DNA from: Clostridiales bacterium UBA2432
Lineage (GTDB): Bacteria > Bacillota > Clostridia > Lachnospirales > Vallitaleaceae
NCBI GenBank assembly: GCA_002342805.1
Contig: DDQW01000061.1
Span: 1-12,133 of the forward strand
DNA length: 12,133 nucleotides
Reading direction: 5' to 3'
A program made the position numbers and the translations under genes. The notes beneath the pieces are model-generated. The model was given only the letters and a program-made list of their open reading frames with translations. It was not told the origin of the DNA and did not search any database. Of this stretch, positions 1 through 7,091 are shown one piece after another; position 1 is the stretch's first letter, and every line of letters begins with the position of its first letter.

Positions 1-659
1 TCTGCCAACATAAGTATTCCCATAATGATTAGGATACTTCCTGAAATAATTTTAACAACACCTAAGTAAGGTTTTAAGGTATGCATTTTTTTTACAAATG
101 TTCCTGCTAAAACAGCTGATAGCAAAAACAAGACTGAAAATCCTGCCGAATACACAAGCATAAGAGTACCCGCTTTGAGATAGTCTTGTTGGAATGCTGC
201 AATAAGTGTAATCGAGGCTACAATAGGCCCGTTACAGGCTGACCACCCCAAACTAAAAGTAAATCCTAAAAGCAATGATTTCAAAAAATTAGGTGAATAC
301 CTTGTGTATACAAGTTTTCGGTCTTTTTCCAAAAACGGAATCTTCATTCCGGATACAAAATAAAGGCCAAAAGCAATGACCAGTATTCCCCCGATAATAC
401 GGATAATGTCCTTGTTTCGAATCAGAACATCGGATAAGAATTTTGCTCCAAATCCTATCATTAAATTTAATAGGGATAACCCTAGTATAAACCCTATACT
501 ATTTACAATCAATTTTGCACGTACTTTTTTATCATTATTTGCGTTTAACGCTTCTCCTGCCAAGTAGCTAAAATACAGCGGAAGTAACGGAATCACACAT
601 GGAGAAAAAAACGTAAGAAAACCATGTGCAAACGCTGTTAAATATGATACGTCTGCCAT
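1..659 (-). CDS. ccdA: CcdA-family thiol/disulfide transport membrane protein (3' end cut by window edge)
   Basis: CcdA proteins carry reducing equivalents across the membrane from cytoplasmic thioredoxin to extracellular thiol proteins, for cytochrome c maturation or other disulfide reduction. I translated 219 codons from ATG 659 with no stop before the window edge. The usual length is about 220-240 residues, so little is missing. The protein is almost entirely hydrophobic, with about six membrane segments. The first holds FFSPCVIPLLP (Cys21), the family's signature. The fourth region holds LGWSACNGPI (Cys142). These two cysteines are the expected redox pair. Unusually, the residue before Cys142 is Ala where many family members have Pro. 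The start is fixed by AGGAGG five bases upstream. The gene has its own promoter within an inverted repeat, so it is probably regulated separately from the ABC genes before it. Assignment to the family is confident; the partner and substrate are unknown. Confidence 0.9.
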   Translation of the reverse strand, partial: MADVSYLTAFAHGFLTFFSPCVIPLLPLYFSYLAGEALNANNDKKVRAKLIVNSIGFILGLSLLNLMIGFGAKFLSDVLIRNKDIIRIIGGILVIAFGLYFVSGMKIPFLEKDRKLVYTRYSPNFLKSLLLGFTFSLGWSACNGPIVASITLIAAFQQDYLKAGTLMLVYSAGFSVLFLLSAVLAGTFVKKMHTLKPYLGVVKIISGSILIIMGILMLA

Positions 660-664
660 AAAAA

Positions 665-670
665 CCTCCT
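665..670 (-). promoter_or_regulatory. Ribosome binding site of ccdA
   Basis: The minus strand reads AGGAGG, a perfect Shine-Dalgarno core, five bases before ATG 659. It fixes the ccdA start, since the gene is open at its other end and cannot be judged by length. Confidence 0.9.
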
Positions 671-681
671 TAAAAATGTAC

Positions 682-734
682 AAAAAAATAATATTCGTAT
701 ATTATTATGTAAGTATATAATAATATACGAATAT
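682..734 (-). terminator. Possible intrinsic terminator of the ABC exporter transcript
   Basis: Read as RNA from the ABC genes, the inverted repeat at 734-691 folds into an 18-bp hairpin with an 8-base loop. TA and then seven U follow (688-682). This is terminator architecture, and no other hairpin lies between the ABC stop (754) and ccdA. The stem is very AT-rich, with only two G-C pairs, so strength is uncertain. Transcripts started at the ccdA promoter would begin within the loop and could not form it. Confidence 0.45.
691..734. repeat. Perfect inverted repeat, probable operator over the ccdA promoter
   Basis: Positions 691-708 (ATATTCGTATATTATTAT) and 717-734 are exact reverse complements, 18 bp each, around an 8-base centre. 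One arm covers the ccdA -10 element. Each arm's outer 12 bases (ATATTCGTATAT) are themselves nearly palindromic, so the repeat could offer two protein sites with centres about 32 bp apart. The ATAT/CG/ATAT style resembles operators of ArsR/SmtB-family repressors, which often control thiol or metal stress genes. That family assignment is inference; no regulator gene is in the window. Confidence 0.65.
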
Positions 735-745
735 AGAAATGTAAA
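717..745 (-). promoter_or_regulatory. Sigma-A promoter of ccdA
   Basis: The minus strand reads TTTACA at 745-740, a 17-base spacer, then TATTAT at 722-717. Each hexamer matches five of six consensus bases. Initiation would fall near A710, giving a leader of about 50 bases before ATG 659. The -10 and part of the spacer lie inside one arm of the inverted repeat at 691-734, so a protein bound there should block or modulate initiation. The promoter begins only nine bases past the stop of the upstream ABC gene. Confidence 0.7.
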
Positions 746-753
746 GGATTATT

Positions 754-2553
754 TTAGATAACCGCTTCTTGTAAAAACTTAATTTGCGCAGAATACAATT
801 CGTAGTAATGTCCTTTTAAGTCCATTAATTCATCGTGGCTTCCTATTTCTTCGATGCCCTTATTATTAATAACTAATATGCGATCCGACTGCTTAATTGT
901 TGATAAACGGTGGGCAATCACAAAGGAGGTCCGTCCTCGCAAAAGTTCTTCAAGACCTTCTTGAATTAACTTTTCTGTTTGTGTATCAATACTTGATGTC
1001 GCCTCATCGAGAATAAGAATCCGCGGATTTTTCAATAAGGCTCTCGCAAAGGATATTAGTTGGCGTTGCCCTGTTGACAGTCGGCTTCCGCGTTCATTCA
1101 CTTCAGTATTGTATCCATCTTCCATAAGCGATATAAATTCATGGGCACGAACCGCTTTTGATGCGGCAATAACTTCCTCATCGGAGGCATCTAATTGTCC
1201 ATAGCGAATATTTTCCATAATGGTTCCTGAGAAAATAAAAGTATCTTGCATCATGACGCCCATTTGCTCCCGTAAGCTTTGTAGGGTAACTTTTGATATA
1301 TCATGTCCATCAATGAGCAATCGACCTTCATTAATGTCATAAAAGCGACTAATCAAATTTACGACCGTTGTTTTACCGGCTCCAGTCGGTCCGACAAGTG
1401 CGATTCGCTCACCTGCTTTTACCTCTAAGTCAAAATCCGACAGAATGACTTGATTCTTTTCATAACCAAAGTTTATATGTTCAAAACGAATATCACCTTT
1501 AACTTCTGGTAATTCATAAGCATCTTCAGCGTCTTGAATCTCCGGATGGATATCCATCATCTCGAAAATTCGTTCAAGATAAGCTGAAGCTGATACTAAT
1601 TGATTGTAGAATTCACTTACATTTAATAAGGGCATCCAAAAGTTCCCCATATAACCTAAGAAAGCAACAACAACTCCTGCGCTAACTTGCTCTGGAAATA
1701 AAACTAATGCTGACACTAGCATAACTCCTTGGGAAATAATGGAGACATTTTTCACGATAGGAAAAATAAGACTGGTGTAATGACGGGACTCCATCCATTT
1801 ATCCTTATATTCTCCCATAACATCTTCAAAAATTTGAAGATTCATTTTTTCACGTGTAAAGGACTGTGTTACTTTCATCCCACTAATGCTTTCATGAATA
1901 TATGCATTCATGTTCGATTGTTTTACACTCACATCTTGCATTGAACGTCGTTGCTTCGTTTTTACGATAAAAATCAAATAAGTTGCAATCGGAACGAATA
2001 AAAGCACAATGAAGGTTAAGCGATAATCGAGTTGAATCATAATAAAAAAAGCTACAAAGAAGGAAAAAATATCGACAACAAGGTTGATTAAACCGTTAGA
2101 TAGCAAATCGCTCAATGCATTTACATAGTTCACAATTCTGACTAGGATCTTGCCATGAGGTCGACTATCGTAAAAGGTAAAGGGTAATTTTTGTATATGG
2201 GAAAAAATATCATACCGAATATCTCGTATAATCTGATGTCCGATTTGAGACATATAACGAATTCTAAACTTCATACATACACTTGAGATAAGTATAATCA
2301 ATATAAATGCAAGGGAGCTTAAAATCAGTCCATTGACATTACGGTCGGGAATAAAGTCATCAATCACAAATTTCATAAGTAAGGGGGTCATTAAGTTTGC
2401 AAAACTTGATATAAGAATGACAAAAAAAGCTAAAATCATTTTTTTCTTGTGCTGTTTAACATAGCGAAGCAACTTTTTTAGCTGTTCCCAATTAAATTCG
2501 TCGAGTAACTCTTCGTCTTCACCAAAGGTGTTTCTTTTCTTATTCTCATTCAC
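754..2553 (-). CDS. Heterodimeric ABC exporter subunit with the catalytic Walker B Glu
   Basis: This 599-residue half-transporter has an N-terminal six-helix export domain (about residues 35-320) and a C-terminal ATPase domain (about 355-590). Visible motifs are Walker A GPTGAGKT (388-395), Q-loop Gln436, signature LSTGQ (492-496), Walker B ILILD with catalytic Glu517, and switch His548. The signature deviates from LSGGQ while Walker B is intact. The partner encoded just upstream has the reverse pattern, so the pair fits a heterodimer with one active and one degenerate ATP site, as in the TM287/288, BmrCD and LmrCD families. The start is GTG 2553, directly after the partner's TAA stop, with AGGTGG eight bases upstream; no ATG is available before residue 39. 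Translational coupling is likely. The family exports drugs, lipids or peptides; the substrate here cannot be read from sequence. Confidence 0.92.
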   Translation of the reverse strand: MNENKKRNTFGEDEELLDEFNWEQLKKLLRYVKQHKKKMILAFFVILISSFANLMTPLLMKFVIDDFIPDRNVNGLILSSLAFILIILISSVCMKFRIRYMSQIGHQIIRDIRYDIFSHIQKLPFTFYDSRPHGKILVRIVNYVNALSDLLSNGLINLVVDIFSFFVAFFIMIQLDYRLTFIVLLFVPIATYLIFIVKTKQRRSMQDVSVKQSNMNAYIHESISGMKVTQSFTREKMNLQIFEDVMGEYKDKWMESRHYTSLIFPIVKNVSIISQGVMLVSALVLFPEQVSAGVVVAFLGYMGNFWMPLLNVSEFYNQLVSASAYLERIFEMMDIHPEIQDAEDAYELPEVKGDIRFEHINFGYEKNQVILSDFDLEVKAGERIALVGPTGAGKTTVVNLISRFYDINEGRLLIDGHDISKVTLQSLREQMGVMMQDTFIFSGTIMENIRYGQLDASDEEVIAASKAVRAHEFISLMEDGYNTEVNERGSRLSTGQRQLISFARALLKNPRILILDEATSSIDTQTEKLIQEGLEELLRGRTSFVIAHRLSTIKQSDRILVINNKGIEEIGSHDELMDLKGHYYELYSAQIKFLQEAVI

Positions 2554-4302
2554 TTAAGCGCCCACCTTTCTCATGTCATCAAATTCGCCCATTTGCTGTG
2601 TAAAGACATCATAATAATATCCTTTTTTGTCCACTAATTCTTGATGTGTACCACGTTCGATGACCTTACCACCATCCATAACTAATATAATATCTGCATC
2701 TTTGACTGAAGATATTCGATGGGCAATAATAAAGGTCGTCCGTTTGGCATTTACTTTCTTAAGTTCTGTCAAAATCTTATACTCTGTTTCCATATCAACT
2801 GCAGATGTTGTATCATCGAGTATGAGTATGGACGGATTCTGTATAAGGGCTCTGGCAAGAGCAATACGCTGACGCTGACCTCCTGATAGTCCAACACCGC
2901 GTTCTCCGACAACTGTATCAAAGTCTTCTTCAAACTGATAGATAAATTCATTCACACCGGCAATCTCTGACGCCAATCGAATGTCTTTTTTCCTTGCCTT
3001 CGGAACACCATAGGAGATATTTCCTTCGATTGTATCTGAAAACAAGAAGATATCCTGCATAGCTATGGAAATATTATTTCTTAAGGTTTGTATATCATAA
3101 TCTTCAATCGGATGATCATCAATGTAAATCTTACCTGCAGTTGCATCATAGAAACGAGAGATCAGGGAGGTCAAGGTCGTTTTCCCACTTCCTGTTGAGC
3201 CTAAAAGCGCTACCGTCTCCCCCGGTTTCACACTAAAGCTAACCCCGTCCAATACGGGCAGATCTTCATAGTGAAAAGAAACATCTTCAAAGCGTATATA
3301 TCCTTCAATGTCTTTTTTATTTACCGGCTCTTTCTTCTGTGTGATTCGACTTTCTTCATTTAATAATTCTTTAACACGTTCATAGGAGGCCAAGAAATTT
3401 TGTGATCCGTTGATTAACCATCCAAGCATACGTAATGGATTATTAATCATCCATAAAAGTCGGTTAAATGCTACGAGCTCTCCAATGGTCATTTGTTCAT
3501 TAAGTATAAGTAAACTTCCCAAGAACAGAACAATAACGTTAAATAATATAGCAAATGCATCTAATGCAGGCAAATACGTTTCCCATACCTTGGCAGATTC
3601 GAGATTCCGTTCCATAAAAGCAATATTTTCTTTTTGAAATTTTTCGATTTCATAGGGTTCTCTTGCAAATGCTTTTACAACACGATTCCCGCTTATATTC
3701 TCTTGAACAACGGTATTTAACCTTGAAAACTGTGTCCGAATATTTACAAAGGTTGGCTTTACACTTTTAGATAATTTTAATGACAAAATGCCGATAAAGG
3801 GCACTATGACAACTAATAATCCTGTAAGCATTGGATTAATAATTAGCATTGAAATAATCGCAATGACAAAAACGGCTCCATGAAATAAACTCACATGGGT
3901 AATCCATGCAAAAAAATGTCGGATGGCTTCAATATCGCCAGTCATGTTGGACATAATCTGTCCGTTAGGTGTTCGGTCAAAAAATGTAAAATCTAAACCT
4001 TGTAATTTTTTATACAAATCTTTACGTAGTTGATAAACAATATTTTGCGAAAATTCTTCAAACTTCATGAAAAATTGATAACGAAAAAAAGTCCGAAACA
4101 TGGTCACTCCAATAATTATCAAAGAACCTTTAATAACAAACGATTGGTCATTATCTACTAAAATCGCATCAATAATCCTACCTGTAAGATAGGGATCGAC
4201 TAATGCTGTTAATGCAAACAGGAGTGTTATCAAACTTCCGATAATGTATAACCGTTTATATGGTTTTATATAAACATTTAACTCTTTTAATGCTTTAAAC
4301 AT
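2554..4302 (-). CDS. Heterodimeric ABC exporter subunit with degenerate Walker B
   Basis: This is the first gene of the exporter pair, 582 residues from ATG 4302. The N-terminal membrane domain covers about residues 15-310 and the ATPase domain about 335-575. Motifs in that numbering are Walker A GSTGSGKT (368-375), Q-loop Gln416, perfect signature LSGGQ (472-476), Walker B ILILD followed by Asp497 where catalytic Glu is usual (ILILDDTTS), and switch His528. The Asp marks a non-hydrolytic site completed by the partner's LSTGQ; this subunit's LSGGQ completes the active site. A longer reading frame begins at TTG 4314, but GGAGGT overlaps its second and third codons and lies four bases before ATG 4302, so the ATG is preferred. 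The gene is preceded by its own promoter region and the terminator of the NERD gene. The pair probably exports a hydrophobic compound; the substrate is unknown. Confidence 0.92.
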   Translation of the reverse strand: MFKALKELNVYIKPYKRLYIIGSLITLLFALTALVDPYLTGRIIDAILVDNDQSFVIKGSLIIIGVTMFRTFFRYQFFMKFEEFSQNIVYQLRKDLYKKLQGLDFTFFDRTPNGQIMSNMTGDIEAIRHFFAWITHVSLFHGAVFVIAIISMLIINPMLTGLLVVIVPFIGILSLKLSKSVKPTFVNIRTQFSRLNTVVQENISGNRVVKAFAREPYEIEKFQKENIAFMERNLESAKVWETYLPALDAFAILFNVIVLFLGSLLILNEQMTIGELVAFNRLLWMINNPLRMLGWLINGSQNFLASYERVKELLNEESRITQKKEPVNKKDIEGYIRFEDVSFHYEDLPVLDGVSFSVKPGETVALLGSTGSGKTTLTSLISRFYDATAGKIYIDDHPIEDYDIQTLRNNISIAMQDIFLFSDTIEGNISYGVPKARKKDIRLASEIAGVNEFIYQFEEDFDTVVGERGVGLSGGQRQRIALARALIQNPSILILDDTTSAVDMETEYKILTELKKVNAKRTTFIIAHRISSVKDADIILVMDGGKVIERGTHQELVDKKGYYYDVFTQQMGEFDDMRKVGA

Positions 4303-4306
4303 ATTG

Positions 4307-4312
4307 ACCTCC
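4307..4312 (-). promoter_or_regulatory. Ribosome binding site that decides the start of the first ABC subunit
   Basis: GGAGGT on the minus strand ends four bases before ATG 4302. The upstream in-frame TTG at 4314 has no purine-rich site before it and would place this GGAGGT inside the gene. The four extra residues are therefore unlikely to be translated. Confidence 0.8.
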
Positions 4313-4345
4313 AACCAAAACTATTTTTCATGCACTCATTTTACT

Positions 4346-4379
4346 ATTATAAAGTTCTTAAATAATAACTAAATGTCAA
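4346..4379 (-). promoter_or_regulatory. Probable promoter of the ABC exporter operon, with over-long spacer
   Basis: The minus strand has a perfect TTGACA (4379-4374) and a perfect TATAAT (4351-4346), but 22 bases lie between them instead of the usual 16-18. Either TATAAT works with a weak -35 (TTTAGT at 4372-4367, 16-base spacer) or the promoter needs an activator to bring the hexamers into register. The leader would be about 37 bases. Confidence 0.5.
4353..4370. repeat. Near-perfect 18-bp palindrome within the ABC promoter spacer
   Basis: The minus strand reads AGTTATTATTTAAGAACT. Eight of nine base pairs of the dyad match; the mismatch pairs positions 5 and 14. It lies centrally between TTGACA and TATAAT, where repressors or MerR-type activators bind. 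It is a candidate operator; the regulator is not in the window. Confidence 0.4.
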
Positions 4380-4386
4380 GAATGGT

Positions 4387-4421
4387 AAAAGGGATGTCAT
4401 ATTTGGTATGGCATCCCTTTT
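4387..4421 (-). terminator. Intrinsic terminator after the NERD gene
   Basis: A 15-bp stem pairs 4387-4401 with 4407-4421 around a 5-base loop, with one G-U pair (4397/4411). Read on the minus strand it begins one base past the TAA stop, as AAAAGGGATG...CATCCCTTTT, so the U-run forms the 3' base of the stem. It separates the NERD unit, and any purine read-through, from the ABC promoter starting at 4379. Confidence 0.85.
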
Positions 4422-4422
4422 C

Positions 4423-5127
4423 TTAATCTAATTCTTTAAGTGCATTTGCAATTTTTTCTTGTTGATCTTGTGCTAAATAGACACCTTGTTCATTGTATCT
4501 TTTTATGTAATCAATAACCAAAACCGGATCATTAATGATCTTGACATAGCGACTTTTTATATTCAATATACAATCGTTTGAAAAATAAAGTACCGGAAAA
4601 GCCTTCTGATTAAAGCCATTCTTTCGAAGAAAAATGTCCATGCCTTTTTTATGCCCGCTGATTTGTTTAATCGGATTATACATGCGTTTATAGTATTTAT
4701 CACCACTGCGACTGGTTTTAATCTTCTGAATGTAGGTATCATCCTCTCGTCCTTTTATTTCACCGATAATATGCTTACTTTCCATGATAAAAAGACCATT
4801 CGAACCAATAATGACAAAATCAATTTGACTTGATTTTTTGCCGTCAACAAGATGTACATCACTTAACACTTTATAACTTTTCGGTAATTTACTCAATAAA
4901 TCCAGTGATTCTTTTTCTCCTTGTAGGCCAAACTTTAATATCTCTATATGATTCATTGTCATCATAATCCATATAACCATTGCTCCAATAATCAAAAGAG
5001 AAATATAATAACTGATCTGCAATGCTAGGACGGATAAAACAATCAATGTCATCGCAATACTCAGTTTCGCATAAGCCTTACGTATGTCTGTCCGTAAATG
5101 ATTTGAGCGCTTAACTATTTCTGCCAT
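4423..5127 (-). CDS. Membrane-anchored NERD-domain protein (nuclease-related domain)
   Basis: The 234-residue protein starts with about 20 basic and polar residues, then two membrane helices (about 21-40 and 42-58). A cytoplasmic NERD domain follows (about 66-175). Visible domain motifs are GEKE (70-73), QIDFVII with Asp103, and MESK with Glu116 and Lys118, then a conserved-looking Gln155. The D...ExK arrangement matches the restriction-endonuclease-like core proposed for NERD proteins. Family function is poorly known; nucleic acid processing is predicted from the fold, not shown here. The start ATG 5127 has GGAG seven bases upstream. The gene follows purD with 85 bases between, has its own promoter, and ends at a strong terminator. 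Nothing ties it to purine synthesis except position and possible read-through. Confident on the domain, not on the role. Confidence 0.8.
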   Translation of the reverse strand: MAEIVKRSNHLRTDIRKAYAKLSIAMTLIVLSVLALQISYYISLLIIGAMVIWIMMTMNHIEILKFGLQGEKESLDLLSKLPKSYKVLSDVHLVDGKKSSQIDFVIIGSNGLFIMESKHIIGEIKGREDDTYIQKIKTSRSGDKYYKRMYNPIKQISGHKKGMDIFLRKNGFNQKAFPVLYFSNDCILNIKSRYVKIINDPVLVIDYIKRYNEQGVYLAQDQQEKIANALKELD

Positions 5128-5172
5128 TCAACAACTCCACTTTCTTTTTCGTCGTTTTGTAAAACACCTTTT

Positions 5173-5201
5173 ATTATACAAGAGGATTGTCATAATGACA
5201 A
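5173..5201 (-). promoter_or_regulatory. Sigma-A promoter of the NERD gene
   Basis: The minus strand reads TTGTCA (5201-5196), exactly 17 bases, then TATAAT (5178-5173). Five of six and six of six bases match consensus, so it is one of the strongest promoters in the window. Initiation would fall near 5166, about 38 bases before ATG 5127. It lies wholly between the purD stop and the NERD start. Confidence 0.75.
5187..5201. repeat. 7-1-7 palindrome over the -35 of the NERD promoter
   Basis: The minus strand reads TTGTCATTATGACAA, perfect 7-base arms around one base. It includes the whole -35 hexamer. The 7-1-7 geometry is shared with Fur/PerR boxes, but the bases differ from both consensus boxes (TGATAAT and TTATAAT arms), so the regulator cannot be named. 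Confidence 0.45.
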
Positions 5202-5212
5202 GAAATCATTCA

Positions 5213-6475
5213 TTACTTTTTAATACCAATGTCTGTTCGATATTGCTTATCCACAAAATCCACTTCTGCAACAGCTGTATAGGCAACTTTTCTTGCTTCT
5301 TCAATATCTTTACCAAAAGCTGTCAAACCAAGTACACGTCCACCATTCGTAACAATCTTTTCTTTTTCTATTTTCGTTCCGGCATGAAAAACAATTATAT
5401 TATCTTTTGACCTTTGTTTTTCTAAACCGGTGATCTCATATCCTTTTTTATATGAAACCGGATATCCACCTGAAGCAAGGACAACACAAACCGTCGCTCG
5501 TTCATCCCATTCTAATGTCACTTGATCTAAGCGACCATCAATAGCTGCTTCAATAATTTCAACCAAGTCTGTTTTTAGTCGAGGTAGGACAACTTGCGCT
5601 TCCGGATCACCAAACCTAGCATTATACTCAAGGACCTTAGGCCCATCTTTTGTTAACATTAATCCAAAGAAAATAATACCTGTAAAGGGTCTTCCTTCTT
5701 CCTTCATTGCATCAAGTGTTTTTTGATAAATGTTCTTTACACAAAAATCGTGAACATCATCCGTATAAAATTTACTCGGAGAAAAAGTACCCATACCACC
5801 AGTATTAAGTCCTTCATCATTATCAAAGGCCCGCTTATGATCTTGCGCACTAATCATGGGTAAAATATGGTTTCCATCACAAAAAGAGAGTACTGACACT
5901 TCAGGGCCTTCAATAAATTCTTCCACAACAAGTTGATCTCCTGCTGCTCCAAATTTTTTATCCACCATAATATCTTGAACACCCTTTAATGCTTCATCCT
6001 TTGTCTGACAAATAAGAACACCTTTTCCTAGAGCTAGCCCATCTGCTTTTAAAACAAGCGGATATTGGCATGCTTCAAGATATTTTTCCGCAAGTTCTGC
6101 GTCTTCAAATACTGAATAGCCTGCTGTAGGTATCCCATGTTTCTTCATTAAATCTTTGGCAAAAACTTTACTTCCCTCAAGCATTGCCGCATTCTTTGTC
6201 GGTCCGAAGATCCTTAACCCCTTGGCTTCAAATGCATCAACAACGCCTAACATCAACGGATCATCCATTCCTACAATCGTTAGGTCAATTTGATTACTTT
6301 TCGCAAACATAACTAGGGTGGTTACATCGGTTGCCTGTATATCTAAACATGTCGCCAACTCACTAATACCACCATTGCCGGGAGCACAGTAAATCTCTTC
6401 TATCGTTTTATTTTGCAATAATTTCCAAATAATCGCATGTTCTCTTCCGCCGCTTCCAATAACAAGTACTTTCAT
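5213..6475 (-). CDS. purD: Phosphoribosylamine-glycine ligase (GAR synthetase)
   Basis: PurD joins phosphoribosylamine and glycine with ATP to give GAR, the second step of purine synthesis. The 420-residue protein is of normal length and shows the ATP-grasp layout: N domain with IGSGGREHA (6-14), GPTKNAAMLEGSK (91-103), ATP loop KADGLALGKGV (143-153), EEFIEGPEVS (185-194), QDHKRAFDND with GLNTGGMGT (211-230), and the metal site LEYNARFGDPE (282-292). The usual VGPExPL motif is VGMDDPL here (68-74), a variant worth noting. An ATG at 6481 is also in frame, but it sits one base after AAAGG; ATG 6475 sits seven bases after it and gives the family's usual MKVLVIG beginning, so 6475 is preferred. 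It is the last gene of the purine operon; no terminator follows directly. Confidence 0.96.
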   Translation of the reverse strand: MKVLVIGSGGREHAIIWKLLQNKTIEEIYCAPGNGGISELATCLDIQATDVTTLVMFAKSNQIDLTIVGMDDPLMLGVVDAFEAKGLRIFGPTKNAAMLEGSKVFAKDLMKKHGIPTAGYSVFEDAELAEKYLEACQYPLVLKADGLALGKGVLICQTKDEALKGVQDIMVDKKFGAAGDQLVVEEFIEGPEVSVLSFCDGNHILPMISAQDHKRAFDNDEGLNTGGMGTFSPSKFYTDDVHDFCVKNIYQKTLDAMKEEGRPFTGIIFFGLMLTKDGPKVLEYNARFGDPEAQVVLPRLKTDLVEIIEAAIDGRLDQVTLEWDERATVCVVLASGGYPVSYKKGYEITGLEKQRSKDNIIVFHAGTKIEKEKIVTNGGRVLGLTAFGKDIEEARKVAYTAVAEVDFVDKQYRTDIGIKK

Positions 6476-6488
6476 AACCATACCTTTC

Positions 6489-7091
6489 TCAACTTAATTT
6501 TTCAAACCATTCTTCAAATGTATTAATTGCTTTAGGCAATAATTTCCATTCTGCTTCTTGCATAATACGTTGCTGTAAAATTTCCGGCGTGTCATTTTCA
6601 TATACCGGAACACATTGTTGATAAAGAATCGGTCCATGATCTGTAATCTCATCCACGACATGCACTGTTGCTCCGGAAACTTTTACACCGCGTTCTATCG
6701 CTGCTTCGTGTACCTTTAATCCGTAGTATCCATCACCTGCAAAAGCCGGTATCAAAGAAGGATGTACATTGATGATTCGATTTTTATATCGCTTAATGAT
6801 TTTTTCATTTAAAATCACAAGATAACCTGCCAATACAACAAGGTCAACGCGATGTTCCAAAAGACAATCAATCATTGCATCAGCAAATGCATCTGATGAA
6901 GTATAATCTCTTGGCCGAATGCATCGGGTTTGAAGGCCATAATTTTGCGCTCGCTCAAGTGCATAGGCTTTTTTTCGATTACTAATGACGATTTCAATTT
7001 TTGTATTTGTAATATGGCCTGCTTCAATCGCGTCAATAATAGCCTGTAGATTTGTTCCTCCACCGGATACCAATACAGCAATTTTTAGCAT
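6489..7091 (-). CDS. purN: Phosphoribosylglycinamide formyltransferase (GAR transformylase)
   Basis: PurN transfers a formyl group from 10-formyltetrahydrofolate to GAR, the third step of the pathway. The 200-residue protein is of standard length. Motifs are SGGGTNLQ near the N-terminus (9-16, phosphate loop), INVHPSLIPAF (107-117) with catalytic Asn108 and His110, GATVHVVDE (140-148) and Asp151 of the catalytic triad. The folate-dependent enzyme means no PurT is needed. ATG 7091 overlaps the end of purM by seven bases and has AAAGGAG seven bases upstream, so translation is probably coupled. In many relatives purH follows purN; here purD comes next after 13 bases. Confidence 0.96.
   Translation of the reverse strand: MLKIAVLVSGGGTNLQAIIDAIEAGHITNTKIEIVISNRKKAYALERAQNYGLQTRCIRPRDYTSSDAFADAMIDCLLEHRVDLVVLAGYLVILNEKIIKRYKNRIINVHPSLIPAFAGDGYYGLKVHEAAIERGVKVSGATVHVVDEITDHGPILYQQCVPVYENDTPEILQQRIMQEAEWKLLPKAINTFEEWFEKLS

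Noticed and set aside
376..567. Plus-strand open frame of 63 codons within the low end of the window
   Set aside because: It is antisense to the ccdA gene, whose conserved motifs show the minus strand is coding. It has no ribosome site and no recognisable protein features.
2769..2951. Minus-strand 60-codon frame inside the ABC gene
   Set aside because: It is in another frame of a gene with intact Walker B and signature motifs, so it is a shadow; the same holds for the other short frames within the ABC, pur and NERD genes.
4303..4314. Longer start (TTG 4314) for the first ABC subunit
   Set aside because: There is no ribosome site upstream of the TTG, and the GGAGGT within the extension fits ATG 4302.
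5187..5201. Reading the NERD promoter palindrome as a terminator of the purine operon
   Set aside because: A 7-bp stem with a 1-base loop cannot fold as RNA without losing pairs, and no U-run follows, so an operator is more plausible.
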